Assembly: GCA_003094555.1 (NCBI GenBank)
Contig: NATW01000129.1
Location: 1 to 46,714 of the forward strand
Direction: 5' to 3'
Length of the DNA stretch: 46,714 nucleotides
Source of the DNA: a gamma proteobacterium symbiont of Ctena orbiculata
GTDB lineage: Bacteria; Pseudomonadota; Gammaproteobacteria; Chromatiales; Chromatiaceae
Program-made: the position numbers and the translations under genes
In this document: positions 26,042-35,951 of the stretch, piece by piece
Position numbering within the stretch: position 1 is the first letter of the stretch
How the letters are laid out: each line of letters starts with the position of its first letter
Notes under the pieces: model-generated
What the model was told of the DNA's origin: nothing
Seen by the model: only the letters and a program-made list of their open reading frames with translations
The model's database searches: none

Positions 26042-27007
26042 TTACTCCTTCAATGCGCCCCCACAACTACTACCTTGACCGGCAGTACAGCCGTAACAAT
26101 GCTCTGCAACCTGGATCGGCAGGTCTGTCAGATCCGCCTCGAACAGATCTCTCAGGCGAGGTCGCACCCTGTTCTCTGTTTTAAGATGGATCTTCAGCAT
26201 TTGGTTAAAATCGCAGTCGTAGAGATAACCACGCCAGTCAACACTCAATAGAGTGCGGCACATGACATTCTCCAGATTGTAGGGTCGATAGGCATCCCGC
26301 AACAGCTGCAGATAGCTGTTGAATTCACCTTTGGAGTGCAGATAGCTGCCAAAACGTTGGATCGGCATATTGGTTATGGTCAACAGTTGATTGAAATGAA
26401 TGCCATAACCTTCCAGCAACTGCTTTTTATACTCCGTCTCGAGGGGCGCTTGTGACGGTGGCAGGGTGGGACCTATCGGGTTATAGACAAGATTCAGCAT
26501 CAAGCCACTCTCAGGCATGCCGTAGCCCAGGCGATTCAGTTTGATCAATGCCTCGATACTGCCTGCATAGCTCCCTTTGCCACGTTGTTGGTCTACGTTC
26601 TCCTCCAGATAGCAGGGTAAGGAAGCGACGATCTCAACCCGCTGTTGGGCCAGAAAATCGGCCAGATCCTGCTGTCCATGTTCCAGCAAGATAACCAGGT
26701 TGCTGCGATCGATGACATGCACACCCAGTTGCCTCGCCTGTTTCACCAGATAGCGGAAATTGGCATTCAACTCCGGTGCGCCCCCGGTAAGATCCAGGCG
26801 CTTCAGTTTATGTCGTTGCAGGAAGGTCAATACATCATCGACAGTACGCCTATCCATCTCCTCCTTCCTTTTTGGACCGGCATTGACATGACAGTGGACG
26901 CAAGAGAGGTTGCAGCGGAATCCGAGATTGACCTGAAGTGTCTCCAGCCTTCCCCGGCTGACGCCAGGAAAAGTGCTGGGCTGAAGGAGGTGGGCCGTAT
27001 CGATCAT
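26042..27007 (-). CDS. arsS: Arsenosugar-type radical SAM/Cys-rich protein (ArsS family)
   Basis: A 321-residue radical SAM enzyme with the cluster motif CNLSCVHC (Cys32, 36, 39). Its C-terminus HCYGCTAGQGSSCGGALKE (303-321) is the hallmark of the TIGR04167 family; some relatives have selenocysteine there but all positions here are Cys. In arsenosugar synthesis ArsS is thought to attach adenosyl to dimethylarsinite. No arsM methyltransferase is in the window. Start at the ATG at 27007 with GGGAG 5 bases upstream. Confidence 0.88.
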   Translation of the reverse strand: MIDTAHLLQPSTFPGVSRGRLETLQVNLGFRCNLSCVHCHVNAGPKRKEEMDRRTVDDVLTFLQRHKLKRLDLTGGAPELNANFRYLVKQARQLGVHVIDRSNLVILLEHGQQDLADFLAQQRVEIVASLPCYLEENVDQQRGKGSYAGSIEALIKLNRLGYGMPESGLMLNLVYNPIGPTLPPSQAPLETEYKKQLLEGYGIHFNQLLTITNMPIQRFGSYLHSKGEFNSYLQLLRDAYRPYNLENVMCRTLLSVDWRGYLYDCDFNQMLKIHLKTENRVRPRLRDLFEADLTDLPIQVAEHCYGCTAGQGSSCGGALKE

Positions 27008-27284
27008 GTCTGCTCCCGATTCTTGTTTTCTGAGGTTACCCACATCATACGTGGCTAGAGACAGTTCAGATGCGTTGTGTGATGCCGCACACAAATCCAA
27101 TCTGACCAAGCATAAGCCAATACTGTATAACTATATGTTATCTAATGACTATTTTAAAAACTACCCGATATATATTCCGCACATTCCATGAACCATTCCA
27201 GCAATCCATACTCTATCCTGGTAAGAGGATATTTTAGTTTTTGTTTATTTACTTATGATTGCCATTATCCCAAGGAGTAGTGCA

Positions 27285-27530
27285 ATGTTACCCATACTGT
27301 TAGGCCTGGTTCTTGCCATGTTGTTCGGTCTGATGTCATTTTTTGTCTATGGGCTTGAGGGATTAGTCAACTATCCCTGGATCGATGCCGTATTCTGGGG
27401 TCTGATTGTCACTGGCGCGGCCATCACACTAATCAACCAGGCGGGCCAATGTCTGGTCTGCAAGTTTCACAAACTGATCACGATCAAACCCTTTGAAAGA
27501 TACTGTAACGATCTGGCTTGCGCAAAGTGA
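27285..27530 (+). CDS. Small two-helix membrane protein of unknown function
   Basis: An 81-residue protein that I do not recognise. The N-terminal two thirds form two hydrophobic segments (LPILLGLVLAMLFGLMSFFVY and WIDAVFWGLIVTGAAITLI). The tail has QCLVCKF and YCNDLAC, four cysteines that could bind metal. The ATG at 27285 has AGGAG 8 bases upstream, good evidence of expression. Nearby DNA is AT-rich. Confidence 0.6.
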   Translation: MLPILLGLVLAMLFGLMSFFVYGLEGLVNYPWIDAVFWGLIVTGAAITLINQAGQCLVCKFHKLITIKPFERYCNDLACAK

Positions 27531-27740
27531 ACTTGAGGATTTGGATAAGTTGGCCTGGTCACTCCCAATGTGAAGATAACAGGCCCCTGAATTTGGGCTG
27601 ATAACGTCCCCAGTTTGCCGAGCCCGGTACGACACAGTAAACTTCGCCTCACCCATGAAATGCGCGACCTGTACCAGGTCATGCTGCATGGTCAGCGCTT
27701 TTAGCAGGTTTCAGAAAAATGGCGTCAATCATTTACATCC

Positions 27741-27817
27741 GCCCTCGTAGCTCAGCAGGATAGAGCAATCGCCTCCTAAGCGATAGGTCACAGGTTCGAC
27801 TCCTGTCGAGGGCGCCA
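27741..27817 (+). tRNA. tRNA-Arg (anticodon CCT)
   Basis: The acceptor stem GCCCTCG/CGAGGGC, D-arm, anticodon stem ATCGC/GCGAT around the loop CTCCTAA, and T-arm ACAGG/CCTGT with TTCGACT are complete. The anticodon is CCT at 27775-27777, reading AGG. The 3' CCA is encoded (27815-27817). Confidence 0.97.
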
Positions 27818-27840
27818 ATCTGAATCATGTGAGTAATCAG

Positions 27841-28323
27841 ATGCTGCATTGGGGAATCTTCCAATACCACCCTCGACAACCATTGTTGCTGACCTTCCTG
27901 TTGGTCGGCGTCAGTCTCCTTAACAGCTGCTATGCCGCCACGGCAGAGGGCCAGGTGGTAGAGATACGCAGTGGCGATCGCATCACCATCAGATTGTCGG
28001 ATGGTTCATATAGAGGGGTCAAACTTTTTGGCATTCGCATACCAAGCCCGGATAAGGATTCGACTAGGATAGCGAAACGCCATCTAAGCATGTTGCTGGC
28101 GGGGCGCTATGTCAGCGTGAAATACACTACCCTTTCATCCAGGGGTGTTATACTCGGAACAGTCCTGCATGGGGGAGCGGACATCTCTCTAAGGATGTTA
28201 TCCGATGGATTTGCCATGGCTGCAAACCATCCCCGGCTACAAGCATCGAGATTGAAACGCTATAAACAGGCCGAGGCCACCGCCCGCACTCGCGGACTCG
28301 GTTTTTGGCAAACATTGAGATAA
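27841..28323 (+). CDS. Secreted staphylococcal-nuclease-like domain protein
   Basis: About 160 residues. A signal peptide (LLLTFLLVGVSLLNSCYA) is followed by an SNase-like OB-fold: AEGQVVEIRSGDRITIRL, YRGVKLFGIRIPSP, and a C-terminal ARTRGLGFWQ as in nucleases of this fold. Some catalytic residues differ: the R35 region reads GIRIPSPDKD, where nucleases have GIDAPE. It may bind rather than cut nucleic acid, so activity is uncertain. An LNSC motif could lipidate it. A GTG at 27829 is a possible alternative start. Confidence 0.7.
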   Translation: MLHWGIFQYHPRQPLLLTFLLVGVSLLNSCYAATAEGQVVEIRSGDRITIRLSDGSYRGVKLFGIRIPSPDKDSTRIAKRHLSMLLAGRYVSVKYTTLSSRGVILGTVLHGGADISLRMLSDGFAMAANHPRLQASRLKRYKQAEATARTRGLGFWQTLR

Positions 28324-28342
28324 ACGATCACGAGGTGGTCTG

Positions 28343-28606
28343 ATGGGGAAGAAAAGAGACAAAGAGAAAAGCAAGAAGGAAGGCAAAAAGCTAACCAAGA
28401 AAGATAAACAAAATGTCTCAAAAAAAGAGAAAAAAGGCGCTAAAAAAAGCCCTGTAGTCAATCAGGACCAACGCCTGGACATGATCGCCGAAGCAGCCTA
28501 CTTTATCGCTGAAAAGCACGGTTTCGATCCAGACAGGGTGGTCCTGGATTGGCAGCAGGCAGAACAGCAGATAGATGCCTTGCTAAAAACCGACAAATCG
28601 AAATAG
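28343..28606 (+). CDS. Small basic DUF2934-like protein
   Basis: 87 residues. The first 40 are extremely lysine-rich (KKRDKEKSKKEGKK and similar). The rest, MIAEAAYFIAEKHGF then LDWQQAEQQID, resembles the DUF2934 helical domain. Function is unknown; a nucleic-acid-binding tail is plausible. It lies 20 bases after the nuclease-like gene, in the same direction. Confidence 0.6.
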   Translation: MGKKRDKEKSKKEGKKLTKKDKQNVSKKEKKGAKKSPVVNQDQRLDMIAEAAYFIAEKHGFDPDRVVLDWQQAEQQIDALLKTDKSK

Positions 28607-28637
28607 GCTGTTGGCACCAGGCCAGCGCCCTAAAAAA

Positions 28638-28874
28638 TCATCCCTTTTTCTCCTTTTTCACCTTAGCCCTAGACCGGGACTCCTTTCTACGAAGGCGTTT
28701 CAGGTTCTCCTCCAATGCGGCTTCCAATGCCTTATAGACCTTCAGCTGCGCTGCCTGATAATGGGTCTCCGGCTCTCCAACCAGTTCCAGCCGGGCACCG
28801 AAATAGGCCAGATCCGCCTCCAACGAGATCGGATTGAGATTGACCCTTAATTTGTTACTATCTTGTCCTGACAA
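28638..28874 (-). CDS. Hypothetical small protein with basic tail
   Basis: 78 residues that I do not recognise. The core LEADLAYFGARLELVGEPETHYQAAQLKVY looks like genuine protein, and the tail is Lys/Arg-rich. Only a TTG start fits, with a purine-rich AGAGAAAG upstream, so the N-terminus is uncertain. It is convergent with the preceding gene. Confidence 0.45.
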   Translation of the reverse strand: MSGQDSNKLRVNLNPISLEADLAYFGARLELVGEPETHYQAAQLKVYKALEAALEENLKRLRRKESRSRAKVKKEKKG

Positions 28875-28951
28875 TAGCTTTCTCTTTTCACCTGACTGCC
28901 ATGTGCGGCGCCTTACAAATAATCGGACTCAGCATAGAGTCTTGTCGTTAA

Positions 28952-28972
28952 GTGTGTCTAGTGGAGACACAC
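28952..28972. other. Perfect 8-bp inverted repeat
   Basis: GTGTGTCT and AGACACAC flank a 5-base spacer. It may be an operator or a hairpin upstream of sucA. Confidence 0.45.
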
Positions 28973-28975
28973 CTC

Positions 28976-28999
28976 AACAGCATTGCGGTACAAGCTGTT
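28976..28999. other. Perfect 6-bp inverted repeat
   Basis: AACAGC and GCTGTT with a 12-base spacer, four bases after the previous repeat and followed by TTTC. Operator-like spacing; its function is unknown. Confidence 0.35.
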
Positions 29000-29247
29000 T
29001 TCAAACCCTCATGGGCGAACCACAGAAAGCAATAATCCATATGAGACACCACACTATTTTAGCAGAGCTAGGGCATGATTCGAGATAGAGTATGGTTAAT
29101 GTATTGATTAAAGCAATATTTTATATAAAACGCACATAGAATTTTTTCTACTATCTTCTGTCAATCTAGCTGTCTGTGCTAACATTTACTGATAGCTGCC
29201 CAAAAATAAATTATCCATCAACCAAACACCCAAATGGGCTTTGAAAA

Positions 29248-32106
29248 ATGACCGATTATCTGGATTTACTCAGATCCACCTCCGCCTATTCGAGCGGCAA
29301 TGCCACATTTGTTGAAGAGCTCTACGAAAGTTACCTCAAAGATCCGCAGAGTATCCCGGAGGATTGGCGAAGAGAGTTCGACGGTCTACCCAAACAAGAC
29401 CATATTGACACCGCCCACGAACCCATACGCCAGCGTTTTCTCCATCTGGTCAATGAAAAGCGCTCTGCAACCGTTACCGCAAACGAGAATCTCTCTCCCG
29501 GCGCCGCTGAACAGCAGGCTTCAGTATTACGCTATATCAATGGGTATCGTATGCGTGGCCACCAGAACGCGGATCTCGATCCCCTCAAATTGCGCGATCC
29601 GGTGTATGTTCGTGACCTGGACCTGGCCTACCATAAGCTGGACAGGATCGACCAAAACACTATTTATAATACCGGCTCACTGTTCGCGCCGGAGCGCATG
29701 CCACTGCGGGATATTATCGAACTGGTCAAAAAAAGTTACTGCGGCAGCATCGGCACAGAGTATGGACATATTACCAGCACCCAGCAGAAGCGCTGGATCC
29801 AGGAACGCATCGAGCAACGGCACCTCTTCCAACAGTTCAGCCATAAACAAAAGATCTGGCTATTGACCCTGCTGACCGCGGCTGAGGGGATCGAAAAGTA
29901 CCTGCATAACCGCTATGTAGGTCAGAAAAGGTTCTCCCTGGAGGGTGGTGAATCCCTGATCCCTTTGCTGGATGATCTGATTCAAAATTGCGGCACCAAC
30001 GGCATCAGCGAAGTGATCATCGGCATGGCCCATCGCGGGCGCATCAATGTCCTGACAAATATATTGGGCAAACCGCCGCAGGATATCTTTGATGAATTCG
30101 AAGGCCGGGTGACAATCGATCCGGTGCGTCTCTCCGGAGACGTCAAGTACCACATGGGTTTCTCCACCGATATCAACACTGACGGTGAGATGGTGCATGT
30201 GGCATTGGGCTTCAATCCCTCGCACCTGGAAATCATCAATCCCGTCATCGAAGGTTCGGTAAGAGCACGGCAACGCCGCCGTGGTGATCATGACGGATCC
30301 AGGGTATTGCCTATCCTGATCCACGGCGATTCGGCGTTTGCCGGCCAGGGCGTGGTGATGGAGACCCTGAACCTGTCGCAGACCCGTGGCTATACCACCG
30401 GTGGCACGGTACATATCATCATCAATAACCAGGTCGGGTTCACTACCAGCAATCCCATGGATACCCGCTCTACCCTGTATTGCACCGATGTGGCCAAGAT
30501 GGTGCAGGCACCGATCTTTCACGTCAATGGGGATGATCCCGAAGCAGTGCTCTACGTTACCCGCTTGGCGCTCGAATTTCGCATGCGCTTTCGCAAGGAC
30601 GTGGTAATCGATGTGATCTGCTATCGCCGCCTTGGTCACAACGAAGCCGATGAACCCGCCGTCACGCAACCTGAGATGTACAAGAAGATCCGCAACTACC
30701 CTACCCTGCGAACCCTGTATGCGGATAAACTGGTGCAGGAATCGGTGATCTCTCCCCAGCACGCCCGGGATCTGGTGAATAACTATCGAGACTCCCTGGA
30801 CCAGGGCATTGTGGTGGCAAGGCCTGTAACCTGTGCCCTGCGTCATCCCTATGCCGTGAGATGGAATGCCTATAAGGGTATCGAATGGGAACACCCGGTG
30901 GATACCCGCCTGAGCAGTGAGCGTTTTGCAATGCTGGCAGATCAACTCCTGCATGTACCAGGCGGCTTTGAACTTCACCCGCGGGTTGAGAAGATATGGA
31001 CAGAGCGACATCGCATGGCCACCGGTGATCAGTTCGTCGATTGGGGTTTTGCCGAGAACCTGGCCTATGCCTCGCTGTTGACAGAGGGCATTCCGGTGCG
31101 GCTCTCGGGCCAGGACTCGGGACGCGGGACCTTCTTTCATCGTCACGCGGTGTTGCATAATCAGGCCGATGGCGAATCCCTGATACCCCTGCAGCACCTG
31201 ACCCCTGACCAGGCCGATTTCCTGGTCATCGACTCTCTGTTATCCGAGGAGGCGGTGCTCGGTTTCGAGTATGGCTATGCCACCGCTGAGCCCGGTTGCC
31301 TGACGATCTGGGAGGCCCAATTCGGTGATTTCGCCAACGGGGCTCAGGTTGTCATCGATCAGTTCATCACCTCGGGCGGTGAAAAGTGGGGCCTGTTATG
31401 CGGTCTGACCATGTTCCTGCCCCATGGCTATGAAGGCCAGGGCGCCGAACACTCCTCAGCCCGTCCGGAGCGCTTTCTACGCCTTTGCGCCAACCACAAT
31501 ATCCAGGTCTGCGTACCCAGTTCGGCATCCCAAATATTCCATCTGATAAGACGCCAGATGCTGCGACCCTATCGTCATCCACTCGTCGTAATGACCCCGA
31601 AAAGCCTGCTCAGGCACCGTTTGGCCACATCCCCCAAGCAAGACCTGCTGGAAGGCGGATTCAAGAATGTCATCGACGAGATCGATGACATCGATCCGAA
31701 AAAGGTGAAGCGCCTCATCATGTGCTCCGGAAAGGTCTATTATGAATTACTGGAGACCCGTCGCTCCCGTGGCCTGGATGATGTGGCGATAATCCGCATA
31801 GAGCAGCTGTATCCCTTCCCGCAAAAGGATTTCGACAAGGTCGTAAAACGCTACAAGGGTGCAAAAATGGTTATCTGGTGTCAGGAAGAGCCGCAAAATC
31901 AAGGTGCATGGGATCAGATCAAACACCGCTTCTACCCCCTAACCTCGAAAAACAGGCAGCTCTGTTATGTGGGTCGTGCTTCAGCAGCGGCCCCCTCCGT
32001 CGGTTACCGCTCGGTACATATCAAGCAGCAGGAAACCCTGATTGACGAGGCCCTCACCGGACGTATCAACCCCCGCATGAACTACAGGAACCAGGACTAT
32101 CAATGA
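29248..32106 (+). CDS. sucA: 2-oxoglutarate dehydrogenase E1 component
   Basis: SucA decarboxylates 2-oxoglutarate with thiamine diphosphate and passes succinyl to SucB. At 952 residues it is slightly longer than E. coli SucA (933). Marks are the N-terminal [21 protein letters not shown], the GDSAFAGQG active-site segment, the ThDP motif GDDPEAV followed by [25 protein letters not shown], and [13 protein letters not shown]. No strong ribosome site precedes the ATG at 29248. It overlaps sucB by 4 bases. Confidence 0.97.
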   Translation: MTDYLDLLRSTSAYSSGNATFVEELYESYLKDPQSIPEDWRREFDGLPKQDHIDTAHEPIRQRFLHLVNEKRSATVTANENLSPGAAEQQASVLRYINGYRMRGHQNADLDPLKLRDPVYVRDLDLAYHKLDRIDQNTIYNTGSLFAPERMPLRDIIELVKKSYCGSIGTEYGHITSTQQKRWIQERIEQRHLFQQFSHKQKIWLLTLLTAAEGIEKYLHNRYVGQKRFSLEGGESLIPLLDDLIQNCGTNGISEVIIGMAHRGRINVLTNILGKPPQDIFDEFEGRVTIDPVRLSGDVKYHMGFSTDINTDGEMVHVALGFNPSHLEIINPVIEGSVRARQRRRGDHDGSRVLPILIHGDSAFAGQGVVMETLNLSQTRGYTTGGTVHIIINNQVGFTTSNPMDTRSTLYCTDVAKMVQAPIFHVNGDDPEAVLYVTRLALEFRMRFRKDVVIDVICYRRLGHNEADEPAVTQPEMYKKIRNYPTLRTLYADKLVQESVISPQHARDLVNNYRDSLDQGIVVARPVTCALRHPYAVRWNAYKGIEWEHPVDTRLSSERFAMLADQLLHVPGGFELHPRVEKIWTERHRMATGDQFVDWGFAENLAYASLLTEGIPVRLSGQDSGRGTFFHRHAVLHNQADGESLIPLQHLTPDQADFLVIDSLLSEEAVLGFEYGYATAEPGCLTIWEAQFGDFANGAQVVIDQFITSGGEKWGLLCGLTMFLPHGYEGQGAEHSSARPERFLRLCANHNIQVCVPSSASQIFHLIRRQMLRPYRHPLVVMTPKSLLRHRLATSPKQDLLEGGFKNVIDEIDDIDPKKVKRLIMCSGKVYYELLETRRSRGLDDVAIIRIEQLYPFPQKDFDKVVKRYKGAKMVIWCQEEPQNQGAWDQIKHRFYPLTSKNRQLCYVGRASAAAPSVGYRSVHIKQQETLIDEALTGRINPRMNYRNQDYQ

Positions 32107-33305
32107 GTATCGAACTACGCGTTCCCCAACTTCCCGAATCGGTTACAGATGCCACTATTCTGAGTTGGCACAAACAGCCGGGTGAACATGTCGAACAGGA
32201 TGAAACCCTGGTCGATCTTGAAACCGACAAGGTCGTACTTGAAGTGCCGTCACCCCAATCAGGCACCCTGACCACGATTCACTTCAAAGAGGGTGAAACC
32301 GTTGAGGCTGATGATCTATTGGGGGTTCTGGAGGCCGGTGCGGCCGGTGCGGGGACACCCGCCACTCAAGAGCAACCAGCAGAAGCCCCGCAAGCGGAGC
32401 AAGAACCACCCGCACTCTCTCCTGCTGTAAGGCGACTGGTGAAGGAGAGCGGTATCGATCCCAACAGCATTCAGGGCAGCGGTAAAAACGGACGTATCGT
32501 CAAATCCGATGTGGAAGCGGCCATCGCCGCACAAAACAGTACAGCGGTAGCCACAAGCCATGTCGAACCTACGCCGTCCATTCCGCCCGCCCCTGCCCCA
32601 ACGGGCCGGGTTGAAGAAAGGGTGCCAATGACACGCCTGCGCAAGCGGGTTGCGGAACGATTGGTGGAGGCGCAGCAGACTGCCGCCATCCTCACCACCT
32701 TCAATGAGGTGAATCTGCAGGCTGTCTCCGATCTTCGGGTTAAATATCGGGATGAGTTTGAAAAGCGCCACAATGTACGCCTGGGATTCATGGCCTTTTT
32801 TGTCAAGGCAGCAGTCGAGGCGTTGAAACAGTATCCGATTATCAATGCCACCATGGATGGTGACGATATCCTCTATCACGGCTACTTCGACATCGGTATC
32901 GCTGTCTCCTCCCCTCGCGGCCTGGTGGTACCGATACTGCGTGACGCGGATCAGCTCAGCTTCGCCGCCATCGAGCAGAGAATCAAGGATTACGGTCTCA
33001 AGGCCAAGGAGGGATCATTGAGTTATGATGACCTGACCGGGGGCACATTCTCCATCACCAACGGCGGTGTATTCGGTTCCATGCTCTCCACACCGATCCT
33101 CAATCCACCCCAGAGTGCGATTCTCGGCATGCACTCCATTCAACAACGACCGGTAGCGGAAAAGGGTGAGATCGTGATACGTCCTGTTATGTATCTGGCG
33201 CTCTCCTATGATCATCGTATTATCGACGGCCGGGACGCAGTACAGTTCCTGGTAACCATTAAGCAATTACTGGAGGATCCCAGTCGGTTGCTACTGGAAA
33301 TCTGA
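32103..33305 (+). CDS. sucB: 2-oxoglutarate dehydrogenase E2 (dihydrolipoyl succinyltransferase)
   Basis: SucB carries the lipoyl group and transfers succinyl to CoA. The lipoyl domain has Lys43 in [14 protein letters not shown], a flexible Ala/Pro/Glu linker follows, then the E1/E3-binding domain ([15 protein letters not shown] to [12 protein letters not shown]), and the catalytic domain with [14 protein letters not shown] near residue 370. Length is 400 residues. The ATGA overlap with sucA indicates coupled translation. No lpd (E3) follows. Confidence 0.97.
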   Translation: MSIELRVPQLPESVTDATILSWHKQPGEHVEQDETLVDLETDKVVLEVPSPQSGTLTTIHFKEGETVEADDLLGVLEAGAAGAGTPATQEQPAEAPQAEQEPPALSPAVRRLVKESGIDPNSIQGSGKNGRIVKSDVEAAIAAQNSTAVATSHVEPTPSIPPAPAPTGRVEERVPMTRLRKRVAERLVEAQQTAAILTTFNEVNLQAVSDLRVKYRDEFEKRHNVRLGFMAFFVKAAVEALKQYPIINATMDGDDILYHGYFDIGIAVSSPRGLVVPILRDADQLSFAAIEQRIKDYGLKAKEGSLSYDDLTGGTFSITNGGVFGSMLSTPILNPPQSAILGMHSIQQRPVAEKGEIVIRPVMYLALSYDHRIIDGRDAVQFLVTIKQLLEDPSRLLLEI

Positions 33306-33413
33306 TTCTGCATTAACAATAATCTTGCTAATCAGCCTCAACAAATAGCAAAAAATACGAGATCAACTACAGACCGGTATCTACCGATCGACACTGTATT
33401 GACAGGATTGACC

Positions 33414-34937
33414 ATGACCCGCATCCGCCAGGAAGACCTTATCCACAGCATCGCCGATGCCCTGCAGTTCATCTCCTACTATCACCCGGTCGACTTTCTC
33501 AAGGCGATGGGTGAAGCCTGGGCCAAAGAGGAGAGTCCCGCCGCCAAGGATGCCATGGCACAGATCCTGGTTAATTCCCGCATGTGCGCCGAGGGGAGGC
33601 GTCCCGTCTGCCAGGACACCGGTATGGTGGTAGTGTTTCTCAAGATCGGTATGCAGGTTCAATGGGATGGCGAAATGTCGATCAGCGATATGGTCAATGA
33701 AGGTGTGCGCCACGGTTATGCCCATCCCGACAATGTGTTGCGATTTTCCATGGTCAACGATCCACTCGGCAGTCGCAAGAACAGCGGCGACAACACCCCT
33801 GCGATTATTCACATGGAACTGGTACCGGGAGACAAGGTTGAGGTGAAAGTCGCTGCCAAGGGGGGTGGTTCGGAAAACAAATCCCGCTTCAAGGTGCTCA
33901 ATCCCTCCGGTTCTCTTGTGGACTGGGTGTTGCAGGAGGTGCCCAAAATGGGGGCCGGATGGTGTCCTCCCGGGATGCTTGGCATCGGTGTCGGAGGCTC
34001 GGCCGAAAAGGCCATGCTGCTGGCCAAAGAGTCACTCATGGAACCCATCGACATCCATGAATTACAGGCACGGGGTCCGGAGAATCGCAAGGAGGAGCTG
34101 CGCCTGGAGATCTATGACAAGGTCAATGCATTGGGTATAGGTGCGCAGGGACTCGGTGGCTTGACCACCGTGCTGGACGTAAAGGTCAGCGACTTTCCCA
34201 CCCACGCAGCATCGCTGCCGGTGGGCATGATCCCCAACTGCGCCGCCACCCGCCATGTGGAGTTCACCCTGGATGGCAGCGGGCCGGCCCTGCTCACCCC
34301 CCCTGCCCCGGACGACTGGCCTGATGTCACCTGGGAGGCCTCTCCGCAGGCCCGCCGGGTCGATCTGGATAGTATCAGCAAGGAGGAGATAGCAAGCTGG
34401 CAACCGGGGGAACTCATACTCCTCAATGGCAAGCTTTTGACCGGACGGGATGCCGCCCATAAGCGTATTGCCGATCTCTATGCCAACGACCAGCCACTCC
34501 CCGACGGCATCGATTTCCATGGCCGCTTCATCTATTACGTGGGACCGGTCGATCCTGTACGCGATGAGGTGGTAGGTCCGGCCGGTCCCACCACTGCCAC
34601 ACGCATGGATAAGTTCAGCGAAGTGATGCTGAATCAGGCGGGTCTATTCGGCATGGTCGGCAAGGCCGAACGGGGGCCCGCAGCCCTGGCAGCGATAAAG
34701 CGCCATAAAGCCGTCTACCTGATGGCTGTGGGCGGTGCCGCTTATCTTGTTTCGAAGGCGATTCGCAGCTCCCGTCTGCTGGCATTCGAGGATCTCGGCA
34801 TGGAGGCGATACGGGAATTCGAAGTGGTCGATTTCCCCGTCACTGTGGCCGTAGACAGCCGCGGTGACTCCGTTCATCAGATGGGTCCTGCCGAATGGCG
34901 GGGCAAGATAGGAAAGATACCAGTTGTATCGGAGTAG
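33414..34937 (+). CDS. Class I (iron-sulfur) fumarate hydratase
   Basis: It hydrates fumarate to L-malate. The single chain of 507 residues carries both alpha and beta parts. Three cysteines suit the [4Fe-4S] ligands of E. coli FumA by spacing: Cys66 in VCQDTG, Cys184 in GWCPPGMLG, Cys276 in PNCAATRH. FumA uses C105, C224, C318, nearly the same gaps. I chose the ATG at 33414 with AGGA upstream over an earlier TTG. It lies about 110 bases after sucB. Confidence 0.93.
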   Translation: MTRIRQEDLIHSIADALQFISYYHPVDFLKAMGEAWAKEESPAAKDAMAQILVNSRMCAEGRRPVCQDTGMVVVFLKIGMQVQWDGEMSISDMVNEGVRHGYAHPDNVLRFSMVNDPLGSRKNSGDNTPAIIHMELVPGDKVEVKVAAKGGGSENKSRFKVLNPSGSLVDWVLQEVPKMGAGWCPPGMLGIGVGGSAEKAMLLAKESLMEPIDIHELQARGPENRKEELRLEIYDKVNALGIGAQGLGGLTTVLDVKVSDFPTHAASLPVGMIPNCAATRHVEFTLDGSGPALLTPPAPDDWPDVTWEASPQARRVDLDSISKEEIASWQPGELILLNGKLLTGRDAAHKRIADLYANDQPLPDGIDFHGRFIYYVGPVDPVRDEVVGPAGPTTATRMDKFSEVMLNQAGLFGMVGKAERGPAALAAIKRHKAVYLMAVGGAAYLVSKAIRSSRLLAFEDLGMEAIREFEVVDFPVTVAVDSRGDSVHQMGPAEWRGKIGKIPVVSE

Positions 34938-34943
34938 TTCGAC

Positions 34944-35930
34944 ATGACTTCTTATAAAGCCTTTCGTATACATCGGGACAATGCCCAGCACTCAGCAGGG
35001 ATTGAAGCGCTTGAGTTACAAACCCCGGATAAGGGTGAAATCCTGATCCGGGTGCAATACTCCAGCATCAATTACAAAGATGCCCTGGCTGGGACAGGCA
35101 AGGCGCAGATCCTCAGACGCTATCCACTCACCGGCGGTATCGATGCCTGTGGAGAAGTTGCCGAGAGCGGTGACAAGCGCTTCAAGCCCGGTGACAGGGT
35201 GATCGTCACAGGATATGAGCTCTCCACCACTGCTGATGGTGGGTATGCCGAATATCTCAGGGTACCGGCAGACTGGGCAGTACCCCTGCCCCAAGGCCTA
35301 TCAGCCTCCCAGTCGATGATTTTAGGCACCGCCGGTTTCACCGCTGCCTTGGCCCTGCACAGGATGGAAACCAACGGCCAACGCCCAGACATGGGCCCGA
35401 TACTAATCACCGGCGCCACAGGCGGCGTGGGTTGTATCGCAGTCAACATCTTCGATGGCGAGGGGTTTGAGGTGCATGCTGTCACCGGCAAGGCCGATCA
35501 ACAGGCCTATCTGGAACACCTCGGCGCCCAAGAGGTGCTGGGGCGGGAGCAGGTCAACAGCTATCACCATGCCCTGGAAAGAGGCGTGTGGGGCGGCGCT
35601 GTGGACAACGTAGGTGGTAAGACGCTCTCAAGCATCACGCGTAAGATCAGACCCTGGGGCAACATCGCAGCCATAGGCCTGGCCGGCGGCCACGATTTGA
35701 ACACCACGGTGATGCCTTTTATCTTGCGTGGCGTGAGCCTGCTCGGTATCAACTCATCAGGTTGTCCTGACGAGATCAGGGAGGAGCTCTGGCAGCGCCT
35801 GGCCACCGACCTCAGGCCCAGGCATCTGGACGACATACTGACCCAGACAGTCTCCATGGAACAACTGCCAGAGATCTTTGAACAGATGCTGGCGGGCAAG
35901 ATCGTGGGGCGCACCCTGGTCACCCTGTAA
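34944..35930 (+). CDS. acuI: YhdH/AcuI-family acrylyl-CoA reductase (MDR superfamily)
   Basis: A 328-residue zinc-independent medium-chain dehydrogenase. Family marks are SSINYKDALAGTGK near residue 40, the NADP-binding GATGGVGCIAVNI, and GVWGGAVDNVGG. AcuI reduces acryloyl-CoA to propionyl-CoA with NADPH and detoxifies acrylate. The ribosome site GGAG lies at the very end of the fumarase gene, so both are probably on one transcript. Substrate is inferred from family only. Confidence 0.85.
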   Translation: MTSYKAFRIHRDNAQHSAGIEALELQTPDKGEILIRVQYSSINYKDALAGTGKAQILRRYPLTGGIDACGEVAESGDKRFKPGDRVIVTGYELSTTADGGYAEYLRVPADWAVPLPQGLSASQSMILGTAGFTAALALHRMETNGQRPDMGPILITGATGGVGCIAVNIFDGEGFEVHAVTGKADQQAYLEHLGAQEVLGREQVNSYHHALERGVWGGAVDNVGGKTLSSITRKIRPWGNIAAIGLAGGHDLNTTVMPFILRGVSLLGINSSGCPDEIREELWQRLATDLRPRHLDDILTQTVSMEQLPEIFEQMLAGKIVGRTLVTL

Positions 35931-35951
35931 GATAGCTTGAGTAGAGGTCTT

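Larger units (their letters stand above)
28875..29247. other. Upstream region of sucA, no gene
   Basis: 373 bases, AT-rich toward sucA. It holds two perfect inverted repeats close together (28952-28972 and 28976-28999) and an AT-rich TATTTTATATAAAA stretch near 29130 that may contain the sucA promoter; I could not fix a -35. A five-codon ORF (ATG at 29234) ends over the sucA start but has no ribosome site. Confidence 0.5.

Noticed and set aside
27429-27689. 86-codon minus-strand ORF next to the tRNA-Arg gene
   Set aside because: It overlaps the better-supported small membrane protein and has no motif or ribosome site.
27741-27817. tRNA-Arg as an integration site
   Set aside because: No integrase, direct repeat of the tRNA 3' end or foreign-looking island follows it in the window.
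29234-29251. Five-codon ORF ending over the sucA ATG
   Set aside because: No ribosome site precedes it, so the ATGA overlap is probably chance.
29860-31197. 445-codon minus-strand ORF opposite sucA
   Set aside because: It lies wholly inside sucA and is an antisense frame kept open by GC-biased codons of sucA.
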